64,000 nucleotides of DNA. Origin: Hypoxylon rubiginosum (lineage: Eukaryota; Ascomycota; Sordariomycetes; Xylariales; Hypoxylaceae). The notes beneath the pieces are model-generated. The model searched no databases and was not told where the DNA came from. It saw only the letters and a list, made by a program, of their open reading frames with translations. The first letter of the stretch is position 1. Every line of letters starts with the position of its first letter. The DNA lies in the NCBI GenBank assembly GCA_902806565.1, contig CADCXA010000003.1, positions 496,001-560,000 of the forward strand. Reading direction: 5' to 3'. Shown here one piece after another: positions 21,815 to 35,623 of this stretch. A program made the position numbers and the translations under genes.

Positions 21815-21837
21815 GATAAGTATCCAAGATACTTATC
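21815..21837. repeat. 10-bp hairpin with opposed GATAAG sites
   Basis: GATAAGTATC (21815-21824) and GATACTTATC (21828-21837) are inverted repeats around CAA. Each arm carries one GATAAG, in opposite orientations. It lies about 260 bases beyond the mitoferrin stop. Confidence 0.7.
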
Positions 21838-22094
21838 TTGATTCCATGTGCTTGCGGAAAGTTCGGTGAATTAAAAAGGTCGGTGATATGGAACCAAAGT
21901 CTTTCGTGCGGTGAGGCGCGTAAGCCCTCTTGGTCTACCCAAAGCGGGATGTCGATGCTCGCGGTCTCGGGCTCGCTCCTGCGCCTCGGAGATATGCTGA
22001 CATGGAGGGAAGATCGGTGTGTGAGCATGCCGATTTGTGGAGTCCACTTCGAGAAAACAACACTGGGGCTCATGCTTGACTCGTCAAGTAGCTA

Positions 22095-23465
22095 TTATGA
22101 CGACGCCGTGTTGGTGCGAATGAAGTAGGCCCTAATAAAATGTGAGTTAAGTGAGATAAAGAGCGGTAATCCAAGAATGCGACATACTTGGAAGCCTCGT
22201 AAGCCGACCAGCAGATGGCTGTGCTCGGCATAGTGGTCACTACTCTCGGCCGAACCCCCTTAAAGAATCCCCGTAGACCTTCTCGTTGGTACATCAATCT
22301 GCAGCCTGCTGTGAATCCGTTGACCGATCTCAGCTCCGGGTCGGTGGCAGTGCCACGGGTCTGCAGCATCGTCTTAATCACGTCCATTGGCGTCGTCAGA
22401 GCGGCCGCAAACCCGCCTGCTATAGCGCCTGCTGCACAGTGCGTAAAGGGGTCATACGTCTTCGAGGGGTTCATGGCGGTAGATATGGATTCGTAGGCGA
22501 GGAATTGCAGGGCGGTGAAGGGAACGGTCATAGACAGCGTTGTAGGGTAGGAGACGTAGAATGCCGAGAGGCCTTCGGTTCGGTAAACGTATCGTGCGCA
22601 ATCGTTCATAGATTTGTACATCTTGCTGGAATTTTGAATTTGCATGCGTTGCTTGATGACTATAGGCACTGTTAGAAAACGCTCTTCTCAATAGTTCAGA
22701 AGTGCCTGGTTGACACCCAACCTACCGTCGAATGGGTTCATCAGTGCATCGCTAGCTACGGTCGCACAAGCTCCACTCGTAGCTGAAGGGGAGAGAAGGG
22801 GTTAGTGATTTAGCGCACACAAATCGAAGTTGAGGAGTGACCAACCTGCCGCAAGGGGATGGTGAACTCCGGCTCGATTGCCGCCCATCAGGTGCTTGAC
22901 GGCCTCATATGTCGCGAAGTAGACCGCGTGCGCAGGACCTAAATAGTCGATATAGTGAGAAAACGGTTCAACCGAATTAATCTCCTTCGGGTGACCTACC
23001 AGCACCGACGACAACGCTGGACATGCCTCGCCATAGCTTTAAAACACCCTCCCCACTCGCTATTCGCAAAGTGCTCTGAATCATGCCTTTATAAACGGCA
23101 TTCGCGGAAGGGTTGAGAATCTGCATTCGTGTCTGCATTACTTCAGGTCAGTCATGAATCGGACGATCGGCTAGGTTCTAACGTCGCGCACCTTGATCGC
23201 ATCGACCGGATACATGACGGTATGTTCCTACCATGCTGTTAGCGACTATGATGGTAGCAAGAGGAGGCCGAGACGTACAGCTATACCGGCGAAGGCGCCA
23301 GCAGCCATGTTCTGCGCGAGGGAGAAATTGGGAGGGAGACTCTCGTAGCTAGTCGATTGCTTCTTGTCAGTATCTAAGGGGTGAATTCGGCCTCATTTAG
23401 GCAACTTAGCGAGCAATCGCAACATACTCGTATTCCTCGGCGGGCTCAGTCGTGGGCTGGGCCAT
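22095..23465 (-). CDS. Mitochondrial iron transporter (mitoferrin, Mrs3/Mrs4 type)
   Basis: Eight exons, in transcription order: 23465-23428, 23348-23279, 23227-23192, 23132-23000, 22938-22846, 22782-22726, 22659-22188 and 22131-22095. All are GT..AG with matching phases, giving 311 residues. The product is a six-helix carrier of the inner mitochondrial membrane that brings ferrous iron into the matrix for Fe-S cluster and heme synthesis. All three carrier signatures are present: PVDAIK, PFDVIK and PMDVIK. Mitoferrin-like blocks are KTRMQILNPS, LWRGMSSVVVGAGPAHAVYFATYE and the end SAYEASKAYFIR. The acceptor at 22660 was preferred to one nine bases upstream because it yields the canonical PFDVIKQRMQ. 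The last intron (56 bases) is needed for a normal C-terminus; reading through it gives a non-conserved tail. Eight exons in 1.4 kb is intron-dense for this window. Confidence 0.87.
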
Positions 23466-26400
23466 TTTGGCCACAGCTGTAGAGCCTTCGCCGAAGGCCT
23501 TTGGTTGGAGAGCCAGGATTGCGTCTACGTCGAGTCGAGGGAGAATGGGCGCGCGGGTTGCGGTTGGGAGAGACTAGTCGTTGGTGCGTCCCAAGACAAG
23601 TTGCGAGGATTGGCAAGGTGCTATGCGGTACTAGGTGGATGCGAGATTGCGAGATATTACGGGCCAACCACCTGGCAACGATGCGAACACAAAACAAAGA
23701 AGTGCCACAAAGGGTGCGCCTATGCTAAGAAGGGTGAATCCCAACCTGGAAGGGTATTCGGGTAGGTCGTTATGGGGCGAGGGTGGTTGAGGATTTGATG
23801 AGGGTGAAAATGTGCGAACGTTAGAAAATCTTCCCCCCAACTCAAATACGTAGGTGAAATTGATGGTACAGCAACCGTACCGAGCTACGAATTATGCAGG
23901 GCATGGGTTATTTTTTTCCTGGGCAGCGCATTTCGGAGCGTGGTCGTCGGGGCCGTTAAACTGCGAGGTCCCTCACCAAAATTGTGGGGGGTTTTTATCG
24001 GAGTTGGGGCTAAAGTTGCCCATGTGGCTTGCTCTATGTGGCTAGGCCATGTCGTTATCTTACTTTCTAGATGATCAGATTAGATACCGTATCCAGATTA
24101 TCACCTAGGTGCCGTACCTACCAAAGGCAAGTAAAAATTCTAGGGCATTTACGAATTGCATAATTCCTTCGAACTTGCTGAGATTGCAAATAATTCGTAC
24201 CTAATCTAACACCTTGGCCTCTCAGATGTCGCCACTTTGACACGAGAGTAATGAGAATAGCATGTCCCGTTCCGATAAAATCAAAGCACGGGGAATCCGC
24301 ATTTTGGGTGAGATTCGTCATTTCGGCCGACAGTTTATGACCAGGTAGGTATGTTAGACTCGGTACAGCACCCCCCTTAAACACTCCTACAGGGTCACTA
24401 GGTAGTATAACATCATTCTATGCCGGCAATCTAATCAATCTTCGATCAGACCCGACGGTAAGGTAGCCCTCTAGTTCTGCAGCCCTGAAATCTGGGGCAT
24501 GCTGCAAGATCCCTATTTGATCAGACAATCATCGTATGATGGCAGATGATGGTCGGGATTTTCGGTTTGCATTCTTGGCATCTATTAAAAAGGCCCCATT
24601 TGCTATGTGCATAAATCACTCAGAAAACACCGAACTTTCAGCTATACTTAGATATCTACTCTACCCCCGAAGCACGGATCCGATTATATGGAGACCGAAC
24701 CGATACAAAACAGTATTACCATTAAGCTTCCCTCCCTCCGTGTAGGACATGTCAGCAATCCCCGATTGATGTTACGTTCAAAGGTGTCGTTCTAAAGGCG
24801 TTGCGATGTCGTCCCAAAGGCTTCCGGAAGGCGTCCCAAAGCCTCTTATCTGTTATCGACACCTTAAACCCGGTCACCGTACCTAACCATCGGATATCTC
24901 CAACCTAAACGATGTAAAAGCAACACAGATACGCTATATGTTTTCTTTTATATACATAACCGATATTCATTTACTACTAAGACAGGTGACACTAAGTCTA
25001 CTGTAGAAATGTTCACTGGATATGAGAAGCAATGATCCAATCTTCAACGTACCTAAGACAGAGGGTCTAACGAATAGGTATACACGCAAACTTATCATGA
25101 TTCCTAGATCTAGGGGTGATTCGTAAGGAGTAGGAAGCAATCCGTAGTCGATAAGTGTTCTGCCAGTGTTCTGTGTACAAGAATAATCATATCCTAGGGG
25201 CCCTCTGCGGACGGGTGAGTTGCGAATTAATAGATTAATAGATGTTATTCTCACTGAAAACGAGACCTCTATCTCGAAGTTGGCTAGTGGTAATGAATCT
25301 GAACTAAGATATAGCACATCTCTGCTGCGTGACATTTCCCATGTATACCTGCATCTATACGACCCATCTCAACACTAAATAGGCTCACCAGCTGATTGAC
25401 TACCAGCTGATTGACTAGTATTCTATCTCAACGTCTAAGCAAATGAGCCCCCCAAGGATCTAGAGCTTGATAGAGCGCCGCTCGTTAATAAAAAATGTGG
25501 AAGTCTCTCGAGATAGTAACTAACAGAAGTTAGCCAGTATTGCAGATGAGGAATATAAGCTAGATTGCTAGCTTATAAGAGAAGAGACAGATATATACAT
25601 ATGTTATTTGTAATATTAGCACTCCCGCGTCTAGGGGTATAAGACGACTCTGTATTCACCTGTTGCTTGAATGAAGGTAATAGGAACGACGGTGGTATCA
25701 GTTTCAAGTCATTGATTGGGGGTAACCATGGATGCTTAAAACGTGTTATTGGCATGTCGAACTTGATGCTACATGGCACCGTAAGCAGTTTTACTCTGTA
25801 TAGGACTGAAGGATTTCTTTCTCGTTCTAAAAATACTTCGGCGAAAGAAAAAAAAATCCAAATTTCGGGAAGCCAGGCAGTGGCAATGACAGATTTACGA
25901 TGGGATCGACCGGGCTGGAATGGTATCGGACTCAGTTTTTACGATCATGAGACGCGGAAGCAACGGGATATGAATCGCTTCGCGTTGAATGGCCTCATAT
26001 TCATGTAAAGACGGATATTCTATCTACACACATTTGAATACAGCTAGGAATTTTGGAAATGGACATCCGTCAACCGTTATTTCGAGTTTCACCTCCGGGT
26101 ATTCACATATGCAAAAGGGGATGGTGGGGCTACTTCACGTATGCGTTAATCAGGCTGTTAGGCTAGCTGCAAGGGCGGGACCTGAGAGACGGGTCAGAAT
26201 GTGCGGCTGCTGGTTGGCCAATTCAAGTTTGTGATACGTCACTATTCACTAGCCTGAAGCATTTTTACAGGGATTTAAATAGCCTTGGGTCACGTGGGAC
26301 TCCTATATTTTGGCATATTTTGGTTCTGGTTGGTAACTTGGTACTACCCTGAACTGGGGTACCGACGATCGGCGGACGTGGGGTATACAGTCACCTGTGA

Positions 26401-26512
26401 TTCATTGCATTTGCAATAGAATTTTCTTCCTACATAAAAAGTTGCAACTTTCTCCAACTCACTTTTTTTTTATTTACTTTTATTGACTTTTACCACTAAT
26501 ACCAGATTAAAC
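23466..26512. other. 3 kb divergent intergenic region, mitoferrin / homocitrate synthase
   Basis: No gene is supported. The part 23466-23800 is the mitoferrin promoter side. From 24000 to 25900 the DNA is AT-leaning with only short random frames and a tandem GCTGATTGACTA duplication at about 25390-25415. The last 300 bases are the homocitrate synthase promoter side. Confidence 0.5.
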
Positions 26513-28424
<1,912 letters not shown>

Positions 28425-29126
28425 GGAGGAGCATCAGTAAAGGGGGAGTGAATAAAAATGGTGACGATTTTTTTTCATCATGGAGCCAATCTAAAAAGGG
28501 GGTTGCATCAAAAAGGACGAATGGACAAAAGTTCTGGTGTGCATAACTTTGGTTGGGGAAAGAAAAAAAAAGTTCTTAGATTTGAGGCATAGCTTCAATG
28601 AAGACGGCGCAGCATTTATTGCCTGTAACTTAGCTAGTTAGGCATACGTCGTTAATTGCATTTACCTGTTTTCGGATATCTGTATGTTTGAAAGTGCTAC
28701 CATACACAATACACATAATGATAAACCAGACTTTCTTAGCTGTAGAATGGGGTATGAAGGGAGTCATTTGGCGTGATGCTCCTCATCTACCGTTGGAACC
28801 GAGATATGACCCACGATATCCAGCTACAATATATCTAGCTCTTCCTTATATGTACATGTCAAGACTACTTAGGTGTATAGATAAAATATATACCTACGAT
28901 ATACTTAGGATGGATACATATGCCCCCCCCCCCCCCCCCCCCTCCCCCCTTTTCTTCGAATACCCGTAGACATTTCCTATCGAGACCAGTTGCCGACGGC
29001 GATTCAAGCGCTATTCTGCTACTACGGAGCAAGAGTGTCTGCTCTATGAAATCATCGCTGTGAGCTCTTGGGGTCCAAGCTATAAAAAAAATTGAACTTT
29101 CCATAGCCCGCGAACTACTAGCTACC
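28425..29126. other. Intergenic between convergent homocitrate synthase and ATG9 genes, left part
   Basis: No gene is supported. It contains the C20 tract and ends at the solo-LTR relic. The homocitrate synthase 3' UTR must lie at its left end. Confidence 0.5.
28923..28942 (+). repeat. Poly-C tract (C20)
   Basis: Twenty C followed by one T and six more C. Confidence 0.95.
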
Positions 29127-29330
29127 TGTCACGACGCCAACTGTATGATAGGTAGCAACCATGTTGTTGTGCGAAGAGCTATGAAACTAACCGGGTAGCC
29201 AGCTCTTGGTACCCATACGTTATGTAGGGGGCTTAAGACTTAAAGGAGCCTTCTCTATCCATTGCCCCCTGTCCTGTCTCCCAATAGCCCTACGGTACCA
29301 TCTAGGTGGCCAAGCGCTAAGACCCTGACA
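29127..29330 (+). mobile_element. Solo-LTR-like element, copy A (204 bp)
   Basis: It starts TGTCACGACGCC and ends GACCCTGACA, the TG..CA termini of an LTR. Flanks CTACC (29122-29126) and CTATC (29331-29335) form a 5-bp target duplication differing by one C/T transition. It aligns over its length with copy B (51759-51973) and at both ends with copy C (50542-50794), all in the same orientation. No internal retroelement coding region is present. Confidence 0.65.
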
Positions 29331-29500
29331 CTATCTGTCACTATCAACGCACCACGTACTACATGATTCTGGCATATTCATGTAATGTCAAATTTGCTAA
29401 TCGTCTATCTCCGTCGTGGTATTTCTGCTATGCTAATAAAGCCCCGTGTAAACATCATGGTCCGTTCTAACTCCTTTACCTCCGTATCCCTTTCTTCACT

Positions 29501-32372
29501 TCACATAACGCCGCGGCGATCCATATGCGCCTGCTGGAATTGCTTCAGCATCGTGACGACCCCGGGTCCGTCTTCACCGCCGTCCGTAACGGCGCTGTTA
29601 TCCCTACTCAGCCCGCGCCGCGGCGAGCCCTCCCAGGTCGACTCTCCGAGACGGGCCACGCTGTCTTCGACGTCGCCATCGTCCGTGTAATTCGTGTCCT
29701 GCCGCCGGATAACGCTCCTGGAAGCTCCGTCTTCTAGCGATTCTTCTATGATGTCTCTATTCTCCTGGTATAGGCCACGCGGCTGGCGGGCTCGCTGTGG
29801 AGTGCGGCCAGCCGTGGTGAGGGAAGCGGAAGGCTGATGATGACCATCGAGCAGCATCGAAGCCATCGGTGACGGAGCGACAGCAGGGCCGAAGCGTGGT
29901 GTTCTTGCAGCAGCAGGAGCTCGACTTCTAGGCCGCTCACTACGACCAACTCGAGACGATCGCATATCCGCAGCTAGCGTGGGCGACATCAAGCCAGGAA
30001 AGGAAGGCGGAGGATGAAACTGATGACGTCCAGCTGGTCCCAAAGCATGGGTACCAGGGAGGCCGGTTCTGGGGTGGTAGACATAATTATCCAGGAAACC
30101 GTGGACCGAGGCCTGCATCTTGCCGTGCTTGGTAGCATAATAATCTTCCCGAGCATCGTTCAAGTTGCCTTGTTGGGGTCTCGAGGTGCGTTGGTCTTTC
30201 TGGAAATCGAAAACGGCAAAAGAGCATACATAGCCCAAGCCATCGACATGAATCGTAAATTCGCGGAAAAAGTCGATAATCTGATCGCTACATTTCGGTA
30301 AGCTGAACATCAGTACTAAAGGCGTTACCAATACGCCGACGATTTCCTCGAGGAAAATGATAATTCGGGACTTGTACAATTCGGAAAATTCCGCTTTTAC
30401 TTCATAGCTGTGAAGTCGGTTCTTCCACTGATCTGGCTGGTAATGTGTATATTCGATAACGTTCTGCATCGCAAATTCGGGGTCGAACACGTCATTCTCT
30501 TCGGATATCATTCCACGAGCGACAGCCCACGTTGTAGTCAGGAGTGCGATGAAGGCAAATCCATTCATGCCCGGAAACACTTCAAAGTCCACAAACATCT
30601 CGGGATCGGAGAATCCCATGATGGCTATAACGGCAATGAGGGCGCCAGTGAAAAATTGGACTGTGCGGGCAGCCGACTCGGTCTTCTTTTTGGGAAACTG
30701 GTCGATGTAATGTTTTGCAAAGGGGTAAGACATGTTGAGACGTTCGTCAAACAGGTGCGGAAGCTCGTTGAACTCGCGAAACTTCCATCTCGCCAGGGGT
30801 GTGTAGTGTCTTGCCCCGAGTGACGAAGTGTTGGTTTTGAATTCCTAGAGAACGTGTGAGCACACAGCAACGGCTACCTTATCTTAACAAGATACTCACA
30901 TTGTAGTAGGTGAAAATGAAGTCGATCAAGAGAGCAGAGGCCAGAAATGGGGCGAATATGAGGTTCATTACTGCAGCAAAAGCGAACCTCGTCTGCATCT
31001 CCCTACTCAGATGCCCCCGATGGTCGGATTTCAATACACGTTGGTGTACCTGGCCGCCTTCATTAAAGACAAGGTCTAGAACACCAAACTGAACCGTCCA
31101 CTCGAGCGACTTGGAGAAAAGTTGCCGATTTCGTAAGAATGGAATCGGAGCCGTAAGGTCTAGAACATCCTTGTTGAAGAGCGCGATGATGTAGTTCTCT
31201 CGCCTCATAAGCCTGTTTGCAATGTCGTGTGCGTCAAGCCTCTCTTTGGATTGACTAGCCATATGTTGTCCTAGCTGCTTTGACAAGAAGCGCCGCTGCG
31301 AAGGGGTGATATTGGTGGCGGTCTTGACATTCTCATCTCGGAGGGCAGTGATCTTGGTCACTACGTCCTGCCAAGAGACGGTTTGCATGTCCTCTTCGGG
31401 GATTCCCAAGAGATATACGAAAAAATCGCGAATATGCAACAAGCGCGGTATGTCGAGAACCCACTGAATCGTCTTCCATACGAAGTAGAAGCTGCAAACC
31501 CAGAGACTCAGATTCCAAACCCCCCACATGTGCTTAGTGCACTGGGGGATCATGATTTGCGAGAGGCTCTTACTCTCCCGCAGCTTGGAGTAGTCAATAC
31601 ACTGCGATAGTAATGTGAGCAGAGTTGCGACGAATACAACCTTCCTGTTGAATGTAAGTTGGTTGGCAAATCACAGTAGTCGAGGGCAACATAAGGGGTC
31701 TTACAGCAAGTGAAGAAATCTCTCAAGCAGGATACACCAGATTCCCGCGCCCAAGTAGTAATCATAAACATCCCGTATAAAGACATCTAGATTAGAGACA
31801 TTAGCCCATCTAAACATGGCCTTGTCCTTGGGGCTTGCGCCGAAGCCTGTCCTCTTTGCGGGGCCGCTTGGTTGATGCCGGCCAGGCAAAGGGCCGTATT
31901 CATCATCTTGATGCAGCCTCTGCTGTGCCTGTGCAGTTTCCCACTGCGCCTGTATCCTTCGGTTATTTGAAGAAGCGTGTCTCCCGGCATTCCGTGCGTG
32001 CTGGGGGCTAGATCTATGGGGGTTGGGTTTGGTTGTAGGAGCATCGGGACCCTCTACTAGGAGGGATGCGGGGACATCATTATCTCCGTCATCCTCAGGC
32101 ATAAGCCACCGTGATCTCGCTTCTTGTCTGCCCATTCTTGTATTGCTGTGGGGAGCTTCGCGTGTAGTGGCCACGGGGCTGCGTGTGGAGATGCGGCTAT
32201 CATCTAAGCCGAGGTCCTCCGCTTGTTCGATGTCGACATCGCGGAACTGATGGGCGAGGTTCTCTTCGTCTACATCTAGACCTGCTCTGCTCTCAACATC
32301 GCCATCGTCTCGAAGTGGGTCGTATCGGTTATCGTCCGGTTGAACGAGACGGGAGAAGAGGTTTGGAGGCAT
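29501..32372 (-). CDS. ATG9: Autophagy membrane scramblase Atg9
   Basis: Three exons in transcription order: 32372-31705, 31644-30900 and 30844-29501; 918 residues. Atg9 is the only multispanning core autophagy protein. It travels on Golgi-derived vesicles to the phagophore assembly site and scrambles lipids arriving through Atg2. The first ~185 residues are acidic and disordered. The conserved core begins at WANVSNLDVFIRDVYDYY and continues through LTLLSQCIDYSKL, the block around MWGVWNLSLWV, and RFLSKQLGQHM. It then runs through LMRRENYIIALFNKD and ELPHLFDERLNMSYPFAKHY to ISEENDVFDPEFAMQNVIEYTHY. Membrane segments are visible in each part. The last ~180 residues are Arg/Ser/Pro-rich and disordered, with RRGVM at the end. 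Both introns sit in conserved regions and the joins restore family sequence. It is head to head with COG6. Confidence 0.95.
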
Positions 32373-33174
32373 AGCGTCGACTCATAGGTATGTCGTGATG
32401 ACGAGGCTTTCTAGACAAGCTAACAAGGCGAAGTCAAGTTGTTCCTCTTATCGTAGCCAACACAACCCCTAACAGGAGACAAGGGGTGTGTGAGAAGTAT
32501 AGATTTAGAAAGAATAGAAGTGGAATGATTCGATGACTAGAAGGCACCGTGAACTACTGCAAGGTAGACAAACCATGAAAGTACTATGTAGGGAAGATGA
32601 AGGCAACGAAGGCAATGCGTGCAAGCTCTAAGTTAGAACTATAGACGCAAAGGTAAATGTTTGGATGCCTCATGCCCAGTGGAAGCTTGACACAAAGGTC
32701 CTATGAGCAAAAGCATAAGAGGAAAGAAGCTTCGGAGAATAAGAGGAGTTGGCGGTCATCTGGATTGGATTGTCGAATGGACCTGATGACTTGGATGCAT
32801 CCACCAAGAGGCAGCCGCACGCGTTAATAGGGCACCTATAGGTACCTATTGCTTATCCTTATCGTCTTATCGTCTTATCGTCTTATCGAAGTCGCGTGAG
32901 TGAAGTCATTTGACAGGGATCAGGGGTTATTTGACTTGGTCTACAAAGTACATTCCCCCAGTCCCCCCACCTCTTAACCAGCCAGCTGTCGAATGCCTTG
33001 GGCCAAGTGGCACGTTCCATAGCTCTCTTAATTCACACGCTAGGCCACCTGTAACCTACAACTTATACTGAAGACACTATAGCTATAGGTATAAGAGACA
33101 TCGAATTAAAAAATGACAGCGATATGAAGTTGAATGAAGACGCCTCAAGAATAATTCACAGGTAGACTGGAAAT
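32373..33174. other. Shared divergent promoter region, ATG9 / COG6
   Basis: 802 bases separate the two ATGs. No gene is supported. An 8-mer array (CTTATCGT)4 lies in the middle. Purine-rich sequence on the ATG9 side (32480-32760) probably includes its 5' UTR on the other strand. Confidence 0.6.
32858..32888 (+). repeat. Octamer array (CTTATCGT)4
   Basis: Four head-to-tail units, the last lacking its final base, inside the ATG9/COG6 promoter region. Each contains CTTATC, the complement of a GATAAG site. Confidence 0.9.
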
Positions 33175-35301
33175 ATGGCCTCGGATGGCCTCGCCTCTCC
33201 CCCTCTACCTGGGCGGGATAGTCTATCACTAGGACCTCTATCGCCCACCGGCTCTCCAGTTCCAGGTTCAGCAGGACGGTCAAATCCGCTATCATCCAAA
33301 GTCACATCCGTTTTATCCACCTCATACGCCGATGCCGAGTTCCGCGAATCTCTGGCTCTGCTAGATGAGCGTGGCATCAGCAATAGTGCTGAGACCCGAA
33401 GGCAACTACGCTTAGATATCCAAAAGGAGGTCATTGACAGCAATGGCAAGATCGTCACCGAGTTTGGACGTGTTGCCGAACAGCTACGCAGAATTGGCAG
33501 CACTATTGATAGGCTCAACAAGAGCTACCAAGAGATGAGAGGCCATGTCACCACTGCTCACGAGTCGACGTCCACCATCCTCGAGGAAGCCTCGTCTCTC
33601 ATGACGCAGAGGAGGAATATCGAGACGAAGCAGCAGGTGTTAAAAGCCTTCCGCGAGCACTTCGTCTTATCCGAGGACGAGGTTGCCTCCCTAACATTGA
33701 CAGCTGAGCCTGTCGATGATCGATTCTTCGCCGTCCTATCCAAGGCGAAACGAATCCGGAAAGATTGCGAGTTCCTTCTTGGCTTTGAGAGCCAGACCCT
33801 GGGCCTCGAGATCATGGACCAGACGTCCAAATACTTAAATCAAGCTTTCCAAAAGCTGTACCGTTGGGTCCAGAAAGAGTTCAAGACGCTCAACCTAGAG
33901 AACCCCCAAATTAACTCATCAGTTCGTCGAGCAATCCGTGTGCTCGCCGAGAGGCCGTCTTTGTTCCAGAACTGTCTGGATTTCTTCGCAGAGGCAAGAG
34001 AGCAGATCCTCTCCGATTCCTTCTACCTAGCCCTTACTGGCACAGCAGGGTCTGGCGCAAAGGATAACTCCGTAAAGCCGATCGAGCTGGTAGCTCACGA
34101 CCCGTTACGATACACGGGAGACATGCTAGCATGGACGCATTCCGCCGCCGTCAGCGAGCGGGAGGCCCTCGAGATTCTCTTTATATCCGACGGAAACGAG
34201 ATCGCTAAGGGGATCCAAGAGGGGCGCGAGAACGAGCTATGGATGCTCATGGCCGACGACACCGACGGCCCTGCCGAGTTCGACGCCGTCAAGGCCTTGA
34301 ATGAGCTAGTCGATAGGGACGTCTCGGGCGCGGTGCGCATACTAAGACAACGAGTCGAGCAGGTGATTCAGACCAACGAAGAAACCATCCTGGCGTACAA
34401 ACTAGCAAACCTGCTCGGGTTCTACCGCTTCACGTTTTCGAAGCTGCTCGGCGACGAGTCCGTACTGCTGCAGTCGATGGCCAACCTGGAATCGGAGGCG
34501 CTGCGGCAGTTCCGCTCGCTGATGCGCGACCACATCACGACCATCGAGGGCGAGTTCCAGCACACGCCGTCGGACCTGGGGCCGCCCGAGTTCCTGCAGG
34601 ACGCGCTCAAGCAGCTGACGGCCATCATGAAGACGTACGAGACCTCGCTGACGTCCGAGGGCGACCGCGAGGCCGACTTCGAGCCCATCCTGGCCGAGTC
34701 CTTCGACCCCTTCCTCGCCGGCTGCGAGAACATGTCCAGGAACATCCCGCCCCCCTCCGCCTCCATCTTCCTCGTCAACTGCCTGCTCGCCGCCAGGGGC
34801 GCCCTGGACCCCTTCGCGGACTTCACGCGCACCCGCGTCGCGCGCCTGCAGTCGACCATCGACGAACACGCCGCCCGGCTCGTCGAGAGCCAGTACGCCT
34901 TCTTCCGGCGGGAGTCTGCGCTGGACCCCATCTTCGCGGCCCTCGCGCCCCTCAGCGACGCCGAGAGGGACGACGTGGCCAAGGTCGCCAAGCTAGAACC
35001 CTTACAGCCCGAGGCGCTCGGCGCCGCCAGCCAGAGCCTCGACGACTTCCTCCCGTCGGCCGTCATGGACGCCATGGAGAACGTCAAGCACCTGCAGGAC
35101 GCGCGGCTGGCGCGCGAGATCACCGAGGAGGCCGCCGACCGGTTCTGCGAGGACTTCGAGCACGTCGAGGGCTTGCTTATCGAGGCGGACGAATATGCCT
35201 TAGAAGTAGCGGCGGCGGATAGGGATGGAGAGGAGACACGGAGCAGCTTAAGGGGGCTGTTCCCACGGACGACGGGCGAGATCAGGGTCTTGTTATCTTA
35301 G
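33175..35301 (+). CDS. COG6: Conserved oligomeric Golgi complex subunit 6
   Basis: An intron-free frame of 708 residues. Cog6 is in lobe B of COG, the tether that captures retrograde vesicles at the Golgi. The N-terminal ~40 residues are Pro/Ser/Gly-rich. The conserved region starts at [20 protein letters not shown] and goes through coiled coil with [20 protein letters not shown]. Further family markers are [46 protein letters not shown] and the [17 protein letters not shown] block that typifies Cog6. Length fits fungal orthologues. Start: first ATG of the frame; a nonsynonymous upstream start is not visible. Base composition changes inside the gene: about 34440-35170 is much richer in G and C at third positions than the 5' half. 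It diverges from ATG9 and converges with the APH-like gene. Confidence 0.94.
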   Translation: MASDGLASPPLPGRDSLSLGPLSPTGSPVPGSAGRSNPLSSKVTSVLSTSYADAEFRESLALLDERGISNSAETRRQLRLDIQKEVIDSNGKIVTEFGRVAEQLRRIGSTIDRLNKSYQEMRGHVTTAHESTSTILEEASSLMTQRRNIETKQQVLKAFREHFVLSEDEVASLTLTAEPVDDRFFAVLSKAKRIRKDCEFLLGFESQTLGLEIMDQTSKYLNQAFQKLYRWVQKEFKTLNLENPQINSSVRRAIRVLAERPSLFQNCLDFFAEAREQILSDSFYLALTGTAGSGAKDNSVKPIELVAHDPLRYTGDMLAWTHSAAVSEREALEILFISDGNEIAKGIQEGRENELWMLMADDTDGPAEFDAVKALNELVDRDVSGAVRILRQRVEQVIQTNEETILAYKLANLLGFYRFTFSKLLGDESVLLQSMANLESEALRQFRSLMRDHITTIEGEFQHTPSDLGPPEFLQDALKQLTAIMKTYETSLTSEGDREADFEPILAESFDPFLAGCENMSRNIPPPSASIFLVNCLLAARGALDPFADFTRTRVARLQSTIDEHAARLVESQYAFFRRESALDPIFAALAPLSDAERDDVAKVAKLEPLQPEALGAASQSLDDFLPSAVMDAMENVKHLQDARLAREITEEAADRFCEDFEHVEGLLIEADEYALEVAAADRDGEETRSSLRGLFPRTTGEIRVLLS

Positions 35302-35623
35302 TATGCACGCATGTGACAAGAAAAAGAAGTACTACGAGGCGGAAGTTACACGTGAGCAGGACGTCTTGTGCGGTGTCACCATGAGCGATGGCAATAGAAC
35401 CAGAGTAAAGAAAAAGGGGAAAAGGGGAAAAGAGAAAATCTAGAATCAAATATGCAAACTTTCTTCTTGAGCATCTTCGTCGCAATCGTAAGCTACCTCC
35501 TAATCGCCAATATAGCCAGTATGTAGGAGTGACGTAATTAAGGTACACAAAAATATCCATCCTATGTTCAGTCCCTGTTCCTTCGTGCTCTAGCAGGCAT
35601 GCGTATGCATTTTCATACGTATA
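35302..35623. other. Convergent intergenic, COG6 / APH-like
   Basis: Shared 3' region of two convergent genes; nothing else is recognised. Confidence 0.5.

Larger units (their letters stand above)
20356..22094. other. Intergenic between convergent J-protein and mitoferrin genes
   Basis: No gene is supported. C14 and G12 tracts (listed) and a 10-bp GATAAG hairpin are visible. The stretch 21550-21800 is rich in short inverted repeats such as GTCCAAC..GTTGGAC. Confidence 0.5.

Noticed and set aside
22060..22187. Longer mitoferrin C-terminus by reading through the last intron
   Set aside because: The read-through tail is not carrier-like, whereas splicing at 22187/22132 gives the expected SKAYFIR ending.
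34402..35123. 155- and 233-codon minus-strand frames
   Set aside because: Antisense shadows of the GC-rich half of COG6.
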